In this document: in pieces, positions 37,562 through 49,845 of the stretch | Layout of the letters: the number at the start of each line of letters is the position of its first letter | Numbering within the stretch: the stretch's first letter is position 1 | Source: Temnothorax longispinosus | Taxonomy: Eukaryota; Arthropoda; Insecta; Hymenoptera; Formicidae | Assembly (NCBI RefSeq): GCF_030848805.1 | Contig: NC_092358.1 | Coordinates: forward strand, 24,293,073 to 24,357,072 | Direction of reading: 5' to 3' | DNA: 64,000 nucleotides | Translations under genes and position numbers: made by a program | The notes under the pieces: model-generated | The model's input: the letters and a program-made list of their open reading frames with translations, nothing else | Database searches by the model: none | What the model was told of the DNA's origin: nothing

Positions 37562-37605
37562 GAGAAGGAGAGAAAGAGAGAGCAAGAGAGAGAAAGAACG
37601 AGGGA
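37562..37605. repeat. Imperfect (GA)n purine-rich tract
   Basis: Interrupted GAGAGA/AAGAGA sequence within a CpG-rich block. Confidence 0.8.
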
Positions 37606-40600
37606 TGGTTCCAAGGAGATCTTACTATTTCCATCTTCCCATGCCGGAGTCGGATTTGCAGGAAAGAAGGACGTAGTTCGTGAATTCAATTCGATACGAT
37701 CGTTTGCATCGTGGAAGTCTTTCGCACGTGTCCCTAAGCCATGGGATGAGGCTATACCGTATATGACGATCCACGTGCGCGAAAACTACCCTAGGGACCT
37801 GTTCATGAAAATAGGGGAGGGTCGTCGCCTCTCTCTCTCTCTCTCTTTTTTTCTCTCTTCTTTTATATCGCATTCTTTTCACATCCCATGGGATACTCGC
37901 TCGCATGCTACGACCACGTTCGCGCGCGATACACGCCGCGGAAATAGGAGTTCGTCGACGACTTCCGAAAACACTTTTTTTTCATGCAATCTCGCGTGTC
38001 GTCCGAAGCTGCGTCGCGGTTTACCTTTTCGTAGTCGATGTTTGACGTCCGGATTTACCGAAACCGTTCCTGGCATATTGCGGCCGACTGATCAACTTTT
38101 AGATATTCGTGTTATAAAAGATATTCTTTTTCAAAATATGTTTTAATATTATGTACATTATATACATTACAATGATATTAGGTATACTAATATTATTTAC
38201 ACTTTATGTGATATAAGGATTATATATATTGAAAAACGTAAATAATTTGCAACGTGATAAACATTCATCCAATTACTCAATCCTTTATCGCAAGATCCTT
38301 TTAGGGAAGAATGACTTTTAACGAAACTGAGGCCGAAGTTTTAGAATGGCTTGCAATAACCGCATGCTCAAAAATATGCGAGGGCTATTATGTTCCGCAT
38401 GCTAATGCGCATACTTTGATACTCCCGCGTTGAATTATAATGACTAACGCGATACCTGAATATTCTCCCGAAATATTCTCCGCTATTTAGTACTGTGAAA
38501 CGTTCATCCGCACCGTGCACATATTTCAAAGCTTTAAGCGGCGCCAGAATAAAATTTTCGTATACGAAGCGCGAAGGGGGCGTAGCTCCAGGTTGATAAA
38601 CGCGCGCGAAGATAGCGGACGCATACGCTTTTTTCCATATACTTATGGCACAGACGGCTTAATTGTAATCGCGAAACTTCGGTGGGGGTTTCCCGCGCGC
38701 GCAGCGCGACATTCGTCATCCGGCATTTTATCCTCCGCGAGCACTAGGTATACGCCTGTACGAAGTAGAAATACACCCGGAACTTTCAAATGCCCTCGGC
38801 GACTTTCTCTCTCTCCTCCTCGCGCCGGCAGAAATGTTCTTCCCGGCTTCGATCCACCTATGCGACGGGAGATGACAGAGGGTCTGAAAGGTCGTGAGGT
38901 GACTTCGAAAGTGGGTAATAAAAGTTGTGGAAGAAACCGCTGCAGAAAAAAAGTGTTTGAGAGAAGAAGACGGTACATGTAGGTGGAGGAGGAGAAGACA
39001 GGAAAAGATCGCTTGAGGATAAAATCGGTGTATAACGAATGATAAATCATACATGACACATCCTTGTTTTTCTGATCTTCCGAACTTATCGCGCGGTTCT
39101 CCGGTTTTACGGCTTTATATTAGAGACAAGATCGCGTATTTTTTGAAAACCAGACGGACATCGTTGAGCATAAAAATGTCGCCGTATGCGACCATAAAAA
39201 ATATGATATAATTACGTGATATTACGTGGATTACAAAGATCGCTAAAGATATTAATTGTTATAACAAAAAAAGTCAATTTACTTTTAATTTTGATGATTT
39301 CTTTTTATTAATAAATCAGACCTTTTAATAGCGTGCCATTCTGTTTTAATATCAGATACTTTTACCGAGTTGACTATAAAAGTAAATGTGACATTCACGA
39401 TATTCCTTAGGCGTCTACACGCTATATTTATTGCGTGTAGTAGCGATATTATTACAATGACGCCAAGGTTATCTAGAACGTCGGGTTTTTTCAGATAGAA
39501 ATTTTTGCCCTTATCATCGGTATAATAGCGTCGCGACGCTAAACTAATAAAACAAAGGATCGTGGAATACGCGTTATTTCAAATGTCAAGTTGAACGTTT
39601 CTGACTCGACAGAGGAAGCTTCCGTCAAAGAGATCGGGCGAGAACTTTCTGAACTCGTTGCTTTAAATCTACATTAAATTTCGACCTAAATAAAGAATAA
39701 AGAATAGCTCTGTATGCTACGATCGGCGTTAAGTATTCATTTATGCCCCTTTTATGCGCAGCTTCCTGGTTTACGAGGGTCGGAATGCAAAGTACTTGAC
39801 GAACTCCTTCGACCGTCTGTCACATTCTCTTTTGTACGTTTTTATAATGCGGCTAATGTAACGGCGATTCTCGCCGCGGCGAGCGGAACGAGCGGAGGAA
39901 AAATAATTTCGTGCCGCTAGTTGAGAGAGTACCGCTAATTCAAATTGTCGTAACGTGACTCGAGCCCTCAGTGTAATTTCCATTCTTGTATATTCTTACG
40001 GACAATAAATATTTAACCGCAAGAAGGAGTATAATGAAATTGTCGTTGTTTACTTAAATCCAGAAATAGGAATATTCTGTACAATCTTCGGTGTATAAAA
40101 TTCATTACTTATTCTAAAAACTATTTCTTCGATATTCAGTTTCTCTGACTTCTTTGTTATCTTTATATGACAACGTTACATTTCATTGCACATATTGCAT
40201 TTATAACGTTCATAATATCGTATAAGACTTTTCATCAGCATCGTAAGGTCGCGACGACTCGTAACTTCCGCAAAGCATTTCCATATCGGACTGTATCCCG
40301 AATTCGTCGCGCGGTTTTATCTTGCTTGTAATATTAAAGCGCCTTTTGTAGTTCGTTGAGGATCGCATTGGGATGCCGCGCAAGTGCAGCCGCACGGTGC
40401 ACAGGGCAAAGATAAACATTCCGGTGCCGGAAGCACCGTGACAAGTTCACAATCACGTTCAATGCGAGGCGCACGAGGTCGTGTTTTACGATGCTATTTT
40501 CATAAATGGTAGACGACGACGATATAATTTTCGTGTCCGTTCCCATGGGAGCGGAGAGCAGAGACCACCGCGTGGTTGATATCGACCGGGACTCCGCCCT

Positions 40601-42583
40601 GTTCCCCGTTCCCCCGTACGCTCTTTCTCTCCCTCTGCATGCCGGTATTCCGTTTACGAAAAATATCACCCAGAACACGATGATATCTTTGCTGACGTTC
40701 GCGCAACTTTCGACGTCGCACTTCATTTAATAAAAATTATAGCGTGTTTTTTATGACGACCGCGGGGTAAAACGCGATCGTCGATTTCTCCACGAGAGAA
40801 TCTCGAACAAGCCAAAATGATGCGAATTATCGTAAAGAGTTCTGTCGTTAATTATCCTTTAACGCACAATGCAACAAATAAATACAATTTAGTAAATTAT
40901 ACCTTAGATATATATAATTATATTCGTGTGTGAATTTGTCAGTTTGCTACTGTGCAGTTATTAGCAAGTCGTTGTTAACAATGTAACCCTTTGACATTAC
41001 GAGACTTTGATGCGGGTATATTTATCGAAGATAATGTCACCGTCTGAAATAAAAATTCAAGTCGCGTTATATCCCGGCGTTATTTTTGCGGCCTTCCGAG
41101 AAACGTAATTATTGGGCTTACTCTGTCATCGTTCGTTCTCCAATTCGGACGCGTTTGCGTACCAGAATAAAACGCCGTGCCGGCTGTAAGTATAATATGT
41201 ATCGCGCGACAACACTATTTCGGTAGGCCGCTTTTCTGAGATATTTCTGATGGTTGCAGCTGACCCTTGATGACTTACGTCCGCGTGTCCGTTTACGCAA
41301 TCCCGAGATTTCCTTTCAGGAAAGTCGCGCAGTCGCGAAATTTCTCGCCGCCTCTGAGAAATATCAATACGCGTCTTAGCTGCATTGTGCTTTACATCCC
41401 CGGGGAAATTATAAAGGTGTAACAAACGGAAATCCGCATTCTGATAGAAGCGACATACGAAGTAGCGTCTTACTTTTCCGTCTCTTGTACTCTGGAAACT
41501 GTTCGCATTTGCTTATCCATTACAAAACCTGCTTTAAAGAGATTGTATTTTATCACGCAAATATAAAATCTCGGTTAAATTTAAAGTTCTAAACGAATGC
41601 TATTTGCTTGGTCTTTACACTTACGAGCTAAAATTGATTACGAAGACAATTCGCTGTGAAGAATGCGAGTCTTCCGATAGGAGAGGGTATCGGGACAAAA
41701 GGATCAACAGGTTTAGGTGGGGATCCTTAAATACACGCTTTACCGCTACCAAACAATTCGGTTAAGAGTCGATGTGGGTGAAAAACTTCAATCAAGGGAA
41801 TTATTTTTATTGGATTCTTTGGGATTATCTTTGCGGCAAAGAGAGGATTAAGACGGAAGTTCTAGTCAATATATGATGGTTGCTTTCTCAGATTATAAAA
41901 TTATAGAAGAGTCATCCAAATCATATTCTTATCGAATATAATATGATTGCATTCAAAACATATATTAATCGTAATAATATAATAACTGAGATATATCTAC
42001 TACTGAGTTTTTTAAAACTAATACACATTTGTAGAATTGCTTTTCTAAATTTGTTAATAGGTTGATCTTAAGTTTCCCAGATTTTTTCTCGCGTTATTAA
42101 AAATGCATTATATATTTATTTTTTCTCTCTCATTTATATAATTGATCTGTGCTCACTGACAGAAAAAACTAACAAGATATCATTTTCCGATGTAAAAAAA
42201 TAATTTGCGAAAAAAGACGGCTTTATAAATCGATACACGCTTTTCCGCCCGGGGCGCGGAAAAGGGTGCATGGAAATTCTGAAAGTGTCAGTGATCGAGT
42301 AGCGAGGACGATCGCGGCCGGGAAGCAAGAGGAGAGGAGACGAAGATGCAAGTGGGGGATGAAGACGAATGGAAGGGAAGGGTGGTTTGTTGAGGTAGGG
42401 AGGTCGAAGGAGAACGAAGGGGGGCGATGGAAGTTGGCGGGGAAGCACCCACCGAGGGTGGGTCAGATTGAATTGCGAGAGGGTAGAGCAGTCGGGTCTA
42501 CATGTTGTCGGACGTCTTGCTGATCGATAACCAACCTATTAACCCAGTAGCGTAGCGCGCTTGCGCCAACTCGCGCTCGTAGG
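37606..42583. other. Non-coding stretch with no recognised gene
   Basis: A (CT)n run lies at 37829-37846. CpG-rich segments occur at 37.6-38.1, 38.5-39.0, 40.2-41.4 and 42.2-42.6 kb, with AT-rich sequence between. No conserved protein or RNA gene was recognised. Confidence 0.4.
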
Positions 42584-42610
42584 CGTCACGGGTACACTCC
42601 CGTGACGTCA
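42584..42610. promoter_or_regulatory. Inverted repeat overlapping a full CRE
   Basis: Perfect 9-base arms CGTCACGGG (42584-42592) and CCCGTGACG (42599-42607) flank a 6-base loop. The right arm runs into TGACGTCA (42603-42610). The surrounding block is CpG-rich, like a promoter. Confidence 0.4.
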
Positions 42611-42718
42611 CAGGACTCGTCGCAATATCGATTGAAAAATCCGGGAAATGTCCCAGGACGTCGACGCGCTCCGTTCTGGGATTCTGGGCCGAGATCCGGG
42701 CGACAATGCCGAGAGGGA

Positions 42719-42722
<4 letters not shown>

Positions 42723-42782
<60 letters not shown>
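42723..42782. repeat. (GA)30 microsatellite
   Basis: Thirty uninterrupted GA units, with purine-rich sequence just upstream. It is the longest perfect dinucleotide array in the window. Confidence 0.97.
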
Positions 42783-42784
<2 letters not shown>

Positions 42785-45405
42785 CTGGGACTCGACCGCG
42801 TAAATGTCAAGGGGTGTTTTTCGCTATGCGTCCTACCCTCCAAATACAAATGTGCGTTTCTCCCCAGGGAAAAATTGCCGACGTTTATCATAAATTTACA
42901 TATACACATATATTGTATAAAATACATTGTATAATTTTGTTTATATCTTTCTCATAAGCAAACGGCAATTGCACATTACATGATCAGAGTGAGTACATTT
43001 GTGTGGTAGGACAGTGCAAACATACCTCTCGACTATGAAGTGATAGGAAAATTTCGAAAAGCTTGTATTGCACGATTTATTTGATTGATAAACTCCACGT
43101 GTTAACTGCAGTCAAAAACTGCAATAAATAGACATGTGATTCTGTTTTATTTAGTCTCACAACGCACAATTCGTTTTTATTTAATTTCAAATTATATCCT
43201 TCTATGTAATATTCCTCCATCTCTCTAGATGTTACATTTTTGGAGTTTCGTGCATTTATACAATTTCCACAACGTTGCATTTATTTTAGGATCGGATTCC
43301 AAAATCAATTAAATATTCCGAAATTTGAATTCCGATTAACGTAGTTGCCGAAATAATCTAATCACTCCATACATATCAAATTACGTTCTTTAACGAAGAT
43401 TTTCTGCAAGGCAAGGATACATAACGGTTGCAGGGATATAACTTTGCAAGTATTCTATGAAATATTAAAGAAAGATCCTCCGCGCGAGAGGTATTTAAGT
43501 GTTCCGCGTTTTGGCAGAATTTCAGATAGTAACACTATCTCTCTCGGCAATGTTACGTGCAATTGCAGAGTGGTCGTATTTTATCGAACTCGTTTAAACC
43601 TCACATTCTATAAAGTCGCTATATTTATTAAGTATATACAAAAAGCTTGTTATATTTTATTAATTATTCCACGAAGCTGCAAAATGCAACATTCCATCGT
43701 AAAATTATTTGAAGTTATTGATATCATTTCATGGTTGACTTGTCACTTTCTAATATCTTCGGCATCAATATCATTTATTGCTAGTTTAGTTAATATTTTT
43801 ATAAACAAGGATCATTTCTGATAAATTTCAGACACTTATTAAAAAAATTATAGATATGATTTGAAGTTACAAAAAAATCCACAAATGTGTCCACAATTAT
43901 AAAATTGAAGATACAATTAAACATGATAAATATAAATTTTTCAGACAAGGAGAAAGAAGAGAGTGGGGAAGGGTCAGATTGAGAAGTTCCCACGATTGTG
44001 TCCTTCTTAAAAGTCACAAAATAAAAAAAAACAAGTAACTACAGCAGACTTGTAACATAAGTACACGTGCGTGCTGCCGATCGCTTATTTACTGTATAGC
44101 GTAACGATAGCAGCATGAATTATGTATGATCGCTCGCGCGTAGATACGTTCACGCGCACAACACGGCACACGGCACGCGCATAAAAAACATTACGCATAC
44201 CCGTCTTTCTTTCTTTCCCTAGGCGCGCTGCGCACGCGATGCACGATTCTACATTCGCTTAAACTAATCAACTACATCGCGTCTACTCGCGGATGCCGAG
44301 ACCTCACCCCATTAGCTCTATCGATTGACGCGAGATGCACGAATGTTTATCGCTTGTTTATCAGTTAATTTTTCACTCGGCGTTAATAAGCGAATCGTGC
44401 AAGTTTGAATACTTGATACAAATATATATTTTATCTAATAGATATGTTTATTTGCTGATGGATTTCTCGATCGAAATGCTAAGTTTTTTTTTTTTTTTTT
44501 TTAGGAAACGGTAGTGACGATTTTTTTTCTTTAATACGCGAAGGTTTAAATTAGGTCAGAATATTTTACTTCTCTTGCAATCATAAAGGAATCAAATTAT
44601 TCGAGACAGTTAACGTGAAAAGCTGTCTATATTCATATCTGTTATTGATAGAAAGTGATTGGCTATTTATTGTATTATGAAAATAAGAAATAAATCAATT
44701 CGCGAATAGATCTCTACAGTATATTGATAGGGAACAGGATTTGGCTCAGTTTCTTTTAATATTCAACATCCGATTGATCCAAGAATACATCGTGCAGCAT
44801 TTACTCTTACATTTCAATAACGTGCATGTGCTATCTCCTGAAAAGATTTCCAATAATGTTCTGCGGGTTGGTGCTAGCGTAACTTCGACTTTCGACCGGA
44901 AATAAGAGTCGTCGCATAGCCATTGTTCGCGCACTTATAATTTTATTTAGACCAGAATAATAGAAGAGCAGGTTTCTTCGGCCAAGTTGGCGTAAACAGA
45001 TTATTGTTGACGTCATCGTATACCGTATTACCGGATTACTTATGTACTTTCAATTGGGATATCTGAAAATGTTATGAAAGTTGTTAACTTTATTTGTATC
45101 AGTGGTTCATTAAAACCCTTGGCGAGCGTCCGAGGTACCTTAATAGTTCGTTGATTAACCTAATCCCCGCCGGTTGGCACAGTTTCACGGTCGATGTTCT
45201 GCGGTGGTATTTTATGACGGTGACAGTAAAACCGCACAATTCCGGCCCTTGCCGCCGTAGTGCAATCGATAACATGATTTGATTTGATAGCCGTGTTTTC
45301 GTGGTAACGCGATTGTGGGGGAACGAAAACTATCGTAACGAAAAGTGTTTTAATACGAGCAGTAATTAACGTATTATTTAATGAGACATTGTCTCGCTGA
45401 TCAAG
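42783..45405. other. AT-rich stretch with no recognised gene
   Basis: A run of about 19 T lies at 44484-44502. A CRE (TGACGTCA) lies at 45008-45015. No coding sequence was recognised. Confidence 0.4.
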
Positions 45406-45450
45406 TGACAATGAATCAGATGATAATGAATCAGGTGACAATGAATCAGA
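45406..45450. repeat. 15-bp tandem repeat, three copies
   Basis: TGACAATGAATCAGA, TGATAATGAATCAGG and TGACAATGAATCAGA lie end to end. The period is a multiple of three, and one frame would read Asp/Asn/Glu/Ser-rich, but there is no support for translation. Confidence 0.92.
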
Positions 45451-45639
45451 GTAGGTTTAATTAAAAATCCTCTTAAGGATTATTTCTGATTATTATTAAA
45501 AATATTTCAATTTTCTTTAATTATCTCGTTCAATTGATTCAGATGACAATGAGAGAATCAGAGGCTTAATTAAAAATTCTCTTAGGATTTATATTCCTAA
45601 TAAGTATTGTAAAAAATATATCGATTTTCCTTAATGTAT
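45436..45639. repeat. Diverged ~95-bp direct duplication
   Basis: The segment 45436-45532 recurs at about 45543-45639. Shared landmarks are TGACAATGA, AATCAGAG, TTTAATTAAAAAT or CTTAATTAAAAAT, TCTTA.GGATT, ATTGTAAAAAATAT or TATTAAAAATATTT, and TTTTC.TTAA. It is contiguous with the 15-bp tandem repeat, so the array probably grew in steps. Confidence 0.7.
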
Positions 45640-48600
45640 AAATAAAAAATTGTAGCATAATTGTAACATATATAAATGCAATAGTAATGATGAAAATATA
45701 ACGTAAGAAATTAGCAGTTTATTCTCGAGAATAAAAGTAATCAATTTTTCTTGAACTTTACTCGCCGGATAATGGTTGGCGCCGAGTATATAGACCCAAA
45801 ATGCATGGCGTTGATTCCATTCCCGTGTCAAATATTTGTGTTTACGACATGGGTCATCGTATTTCCGAACATTGGTGGCGCGCCAAGGGAAGACGGCGCG
45901 CGAGCGGGTGCTCTCCGCGCGCGCTCAGAAAATTAATTCAATTAGACGGTAATGAAAATGTACGTCGGCGCGGATGACCACGTTGCGGCTGCAGACCGGC
46001 AATTTTGCATGCCCGAACGTGCGTGCGCTACGCCACGGGAATGCAGACACTCCGTAATAATTACTATAACGCCGTAGATCGGGATTGCGCGGAGAAGAGA
46101 GCCCGCGTGCGCGCGCGAGCGTGTACATGCACGGTAATTGCACGTGGTTTAATGGCGTGTATGCACTTGGCGCCGCGCTGGTATACCGTGCACGGTAATT
46201 CCGCATAAAGACTCGCGACACCTGCGGTACGGCCTGTCAAACCGTTTTCACGTGTCGACACCGCGACCACGCGAGGTATAAGACGAATGGGAACGATAGA
46301 AATCGAGTTATTCGTGGGAAAAATGTCAAATAACGTGTTGTACTAATTTAAGAATCTTTATTTCCAAATATAGATGTTACAAGAACCGATTCGTGTGGAA
46401 TCCGAGAACGCGCGGACGATAAATTTCCGATACTAAAATTAATAGACACTGTTAAGTATTGTTCTTCCATTGGAAAATCATTATCGTTCCATTTGCCCGA
46501 CAATTCCGATTACTCCACTCAATACCAGCTTTCGTTTAATTTATTTATACACGTGCAGTGAATTGAATTACGAACGCGATGCAGTTCGTCTAGCTCGTGT
46601 ATTACGCAATCTTCGGTGATTTTCACGACTTCGGAATAGCGAACAGAGAGACATTAATCGATTTCTAGTGTTCCTTGACGTTCTTAAAAAAAATTTCAAT
46701 ACTCCCGTCCCGTCAAAAAGCTTGCTTATCGATGGCGATCATCCATTCCTGGATCAGTATTAGCGCGAGCTTCCGCGGATATTTTCGGATGCCACCGAAA
46801 AGGCAAGGGCGCCGTGCCGAATCGCTATTGGCTTCGCCAACCGCGCCGGGATGCCTCGTGTTTGCGATCGGGTTAAGAAGGATTGCCGCAAGAGCTTTCG
46901 GAGGCTGCTGCCAAAGCGCATTCGGAAGCTCAGGAGTGTAGGAGGTGTGTCGCCCCCCGGATGTATTTTCGGCGAACATTCTCGATTATTCTCTCTTTCT
47001 CTTTCTCTCTCGAGCAAACAACCTCGAACACACTTTACTATGAAGTTAATTACAAATTAGATTGTGACGAGTGTTGCGAACAAACGACGGCGCTATATAT
47101 TAATCATCTCGGGAAAGTTAGTTTGTTGCTATGAAAGCACGCCTCTCGGAATAAAGCCTAAACGACAGCCCGTGAGCGTCGTCGACTATAGTTGCACGCG
47201 CGGAAAATTTCAACAGTTTCTCGAGTGTTAGCTGCCATCGCAGGTGAGCACGTGCTCGATGTGTACCGTCCGTGTACCGGAGCACCGATTGTGCCAACCG
47301 TTACGCAATTAGCGAGAGCACACATAGATTGCGGCAGCGCCGGTTGGCCGGTCATCAAATCCCAACTGTTCTTCGCGATTCCGACAATGTTCCAGCTTAT
47401 GGTGACGCTTCGCAAATAGGGACAGCATAACCATACGTCAAACGCGGCGATGATGCTACTTTACCTTACGGTTGATTCGTAATTCTCTATGGATGATTCC
47501 ATCTGGCGTGCCGATCAACTCATCGGGTCATCTAGCGTTTTTGCGATTAGAAATTTTAGAAGTTGTGCAAATAATATTTCTCGTATTTTGAAACATAAAG
47601 GAATTTGTAAATGTGTTCAATAGAAAGTTTTATATCGTATCAAAATATTTTTGTGTGTTTATTGCTTTATACATATTCATTATTTTATTCGTGCTCATCG
47701 TTTTTTCATGGTTGATTACTGTTTCGCAAAACAACTTTGCATTGCTATTGCCCTTCGAAATACGTTTTCAAAATTCGTATGTTGTTCAATCAAACGGCAT
47801 TGAATTATAGGCGTTCGAAGTAACGTATACACGCCAGCTCGAGTCCCGCATGCGGGCCGAAAACAATAACGCATGTACACTTATTTCACCAAGTGAATAG
47901 CAAATGGTCGACGGCGTGTCGGAGCTGATCGTACGCGGCCGCGGTTGCGCAAGATTTACGGACATTTTGGCCGCGCCAGGTTTACAAGGATTTTACCATG
48001 GATTGCGTAAGCGCCGTGCGACAGGCTTTATCGACATTTTTCGTGGTACAAGCTCTGCGACAGTTTCGCCATGCTTTGCGTAAACGAGACCCGGTTACCA
48101 ACATAAAATTCTGTAACAGAAATTTCTATTTACGATTATTGGAATTTTAGAAAAAGACTCTATTCAAGCTTCTGCACTATAACGGATCGAGATTACATAT
48201 TTACGTCACTTAAAGTTATACTCGTGAGTAAAAATAGATTTTGCTCATGAAATCAGATTCCTGATTCTTATTGAATTTTCCAAATGATACGAATCTAGAC
48301 GAATCATCAGCGATGTATCAATAGAAACTGAAAGAATCTAAGGAGAGTCGAAAAACATACTCAAACTTAATTTCTGTAAAAAGAAGACGGAATATTCCGA
48401 ACCGACGGATAAATGATATCGGTCTGTGCTAAGTTGGCAGCGTACTACCAATGACAAAATATTTGCCGGTACCAAGAAGAAAGGAAGGATCCACCTCTGA
48501 TAGAGCCAAACAACTTCGTTTAAACACCAATATCTACGTCTGGTAGCATCCGACGGGAGATGGATCAATTCTAGATGTTGAGAGAGATTTATGTGCGTGT

Positions 48601-49660
48601 ACCTTACATTTATTTTCTATAGAAACAAATCCTTTGAAATTCGACGACATAAACATCCAAACTTAAAACAATACGTAGATATCATATATGTAATAACGAT
48701 AAAATTAATTTTGTATGATAAAAAAAATCATCGCGAATGTTATATAATTAAATTAAATTTTGCAATAATTTAGACTCGGCTAATAATAATGACTATTTAT
48801 TGTCATATCAGTAATAAATATTAATTATTCGAATCATAACGAATCAAAGGATTCGATCGTATAACTAGAGAGTGTAAAGCGTTGCGGAAACAGGAAGGAT
48901 ACAGTGCCAACCGACCCTATTGTCTCTTACATTTCCTCGTCCACTCTCGGTCTTTGTAGCAAATTATCAATGTCACGTTGCGCGGTTGGGTACTCGGCTA
49001 AATCCATTTAACACACGCCGCTTGTTGCACGGAGATTTCCCTTTTAACCAATGGGAAGTCCTGTACGAGGAAACAAGCGGATTGTTCCAAGCGACCTGTC
49101 AATATTCCTTAGAACTATAAATGATAACGAGGATTCCTTAATGTTCTAAATGATAATACTGAGCGCCGAATAAAGAAATAATACTATTATACAATAGTAA
49201 TTAAACGTTAAAATGTTTATTAGTACATAAAAATTACACATCTTGGAAAATCTCTTTTATTGCAAAATTTTGTATTACATTTTCTTTTATAAAAGATTTT
49301 ATTTTAGAAATAGAAATATGTAAAATTATTTTATGTATTGTAGAAATTTATGTTATTTCGTGCAAATGCTTGAGAATAAGTGATAAGTAGTTCCTTTGGA
49401 TAAAATTCTTCTTCCACTATCTGTAATTGAATGCGAAATTTCTCGACCTTTTGGTTGAACGCCGTACGGATTTCACGTGGTGGTTTAAATGCGAATTTGG
49501 AAAGATTTAATTTTGCGGCGGAATGCAAATGACGTAGGAGGGAAGACGGATGGGATTTCGCAGTAGGGAGATATTGCGACAAAGATTGGGAGGGCGGTCC
49601 AATAGTTTTGCGCGCAAGAGGCTTTCGCAAAATCAGCTCTCACTGGAATTACTACACCCG
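45640..49660. other. Non-coding stretch with no recognised gene
   Basis: CpG-rich at 45.8-47.0 and 47.1-47.5 kb, with a repeated TGCACGGTAATT near 46129 and 46191. A CAG|GTGAGC donor-like site lies at about 47243. AT-rich elsewhere, including a hydrophobic frame near 47.6 kb that lacks an ATG. No conserved gene. Confidence 0.4.
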
Positions 49661-49845
49661 TCACTTTATTGTCAGCATTGTTGAACAATCATCGCCTCCG
49701 TCTCCATCGTTGTCTTCGTCGTCGTCGTCTTCGTTCTCACCGCCGTCGTCGCCATCACCATTGTCATTATCGCTGTCATCGTTATCACCATCATTGTCGT
49801 CGCTGTTGGTGTCTTTAGATTTCTTTCTTTTTGCAGAAATAGTGG
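49661..49845 (-). other. Three-periodic acidic low-complexity open frame (possible coding exon)
   Basis: An imperfect trinucleotide tract at 49689-49813 reads on the minus strand as a long Asp/Asn/Gly/Ser/Glu run (for example SDDNDGDNDDSDNDNGDG then ENEDDDDEDNDGDGGDD). It is directly preceded by the basic cluster AKRKKSKDT, like a nuclear signal before an acidic tail. A plausible acceptor (ACCTTTATAG) precedes 49845 and the frame stops at 49661. The tract keeps perfect three-base periodicity through many C/T third-position differences. On the plus strand the same tract reads Ser-rich and is also open, and a good acceptor lies at 49835. The strand and coding status are therefore unresolved. 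No ATG starts the minus frame, so it would have to be an internal or terminal exon. Confidence 0.25.

Noticed and set aside
37496..38146. 216-codon plus-strand frame
   Set aside because: It passes through a (GA)n tract and a (CT)n tract and resembles no family.
47613..47810. Hydrophobic plus-strand frame resembling a membrane peptide
   Set aside because: It has no ATG at its start, and the hydrophobicity follows from T-rich sequence.
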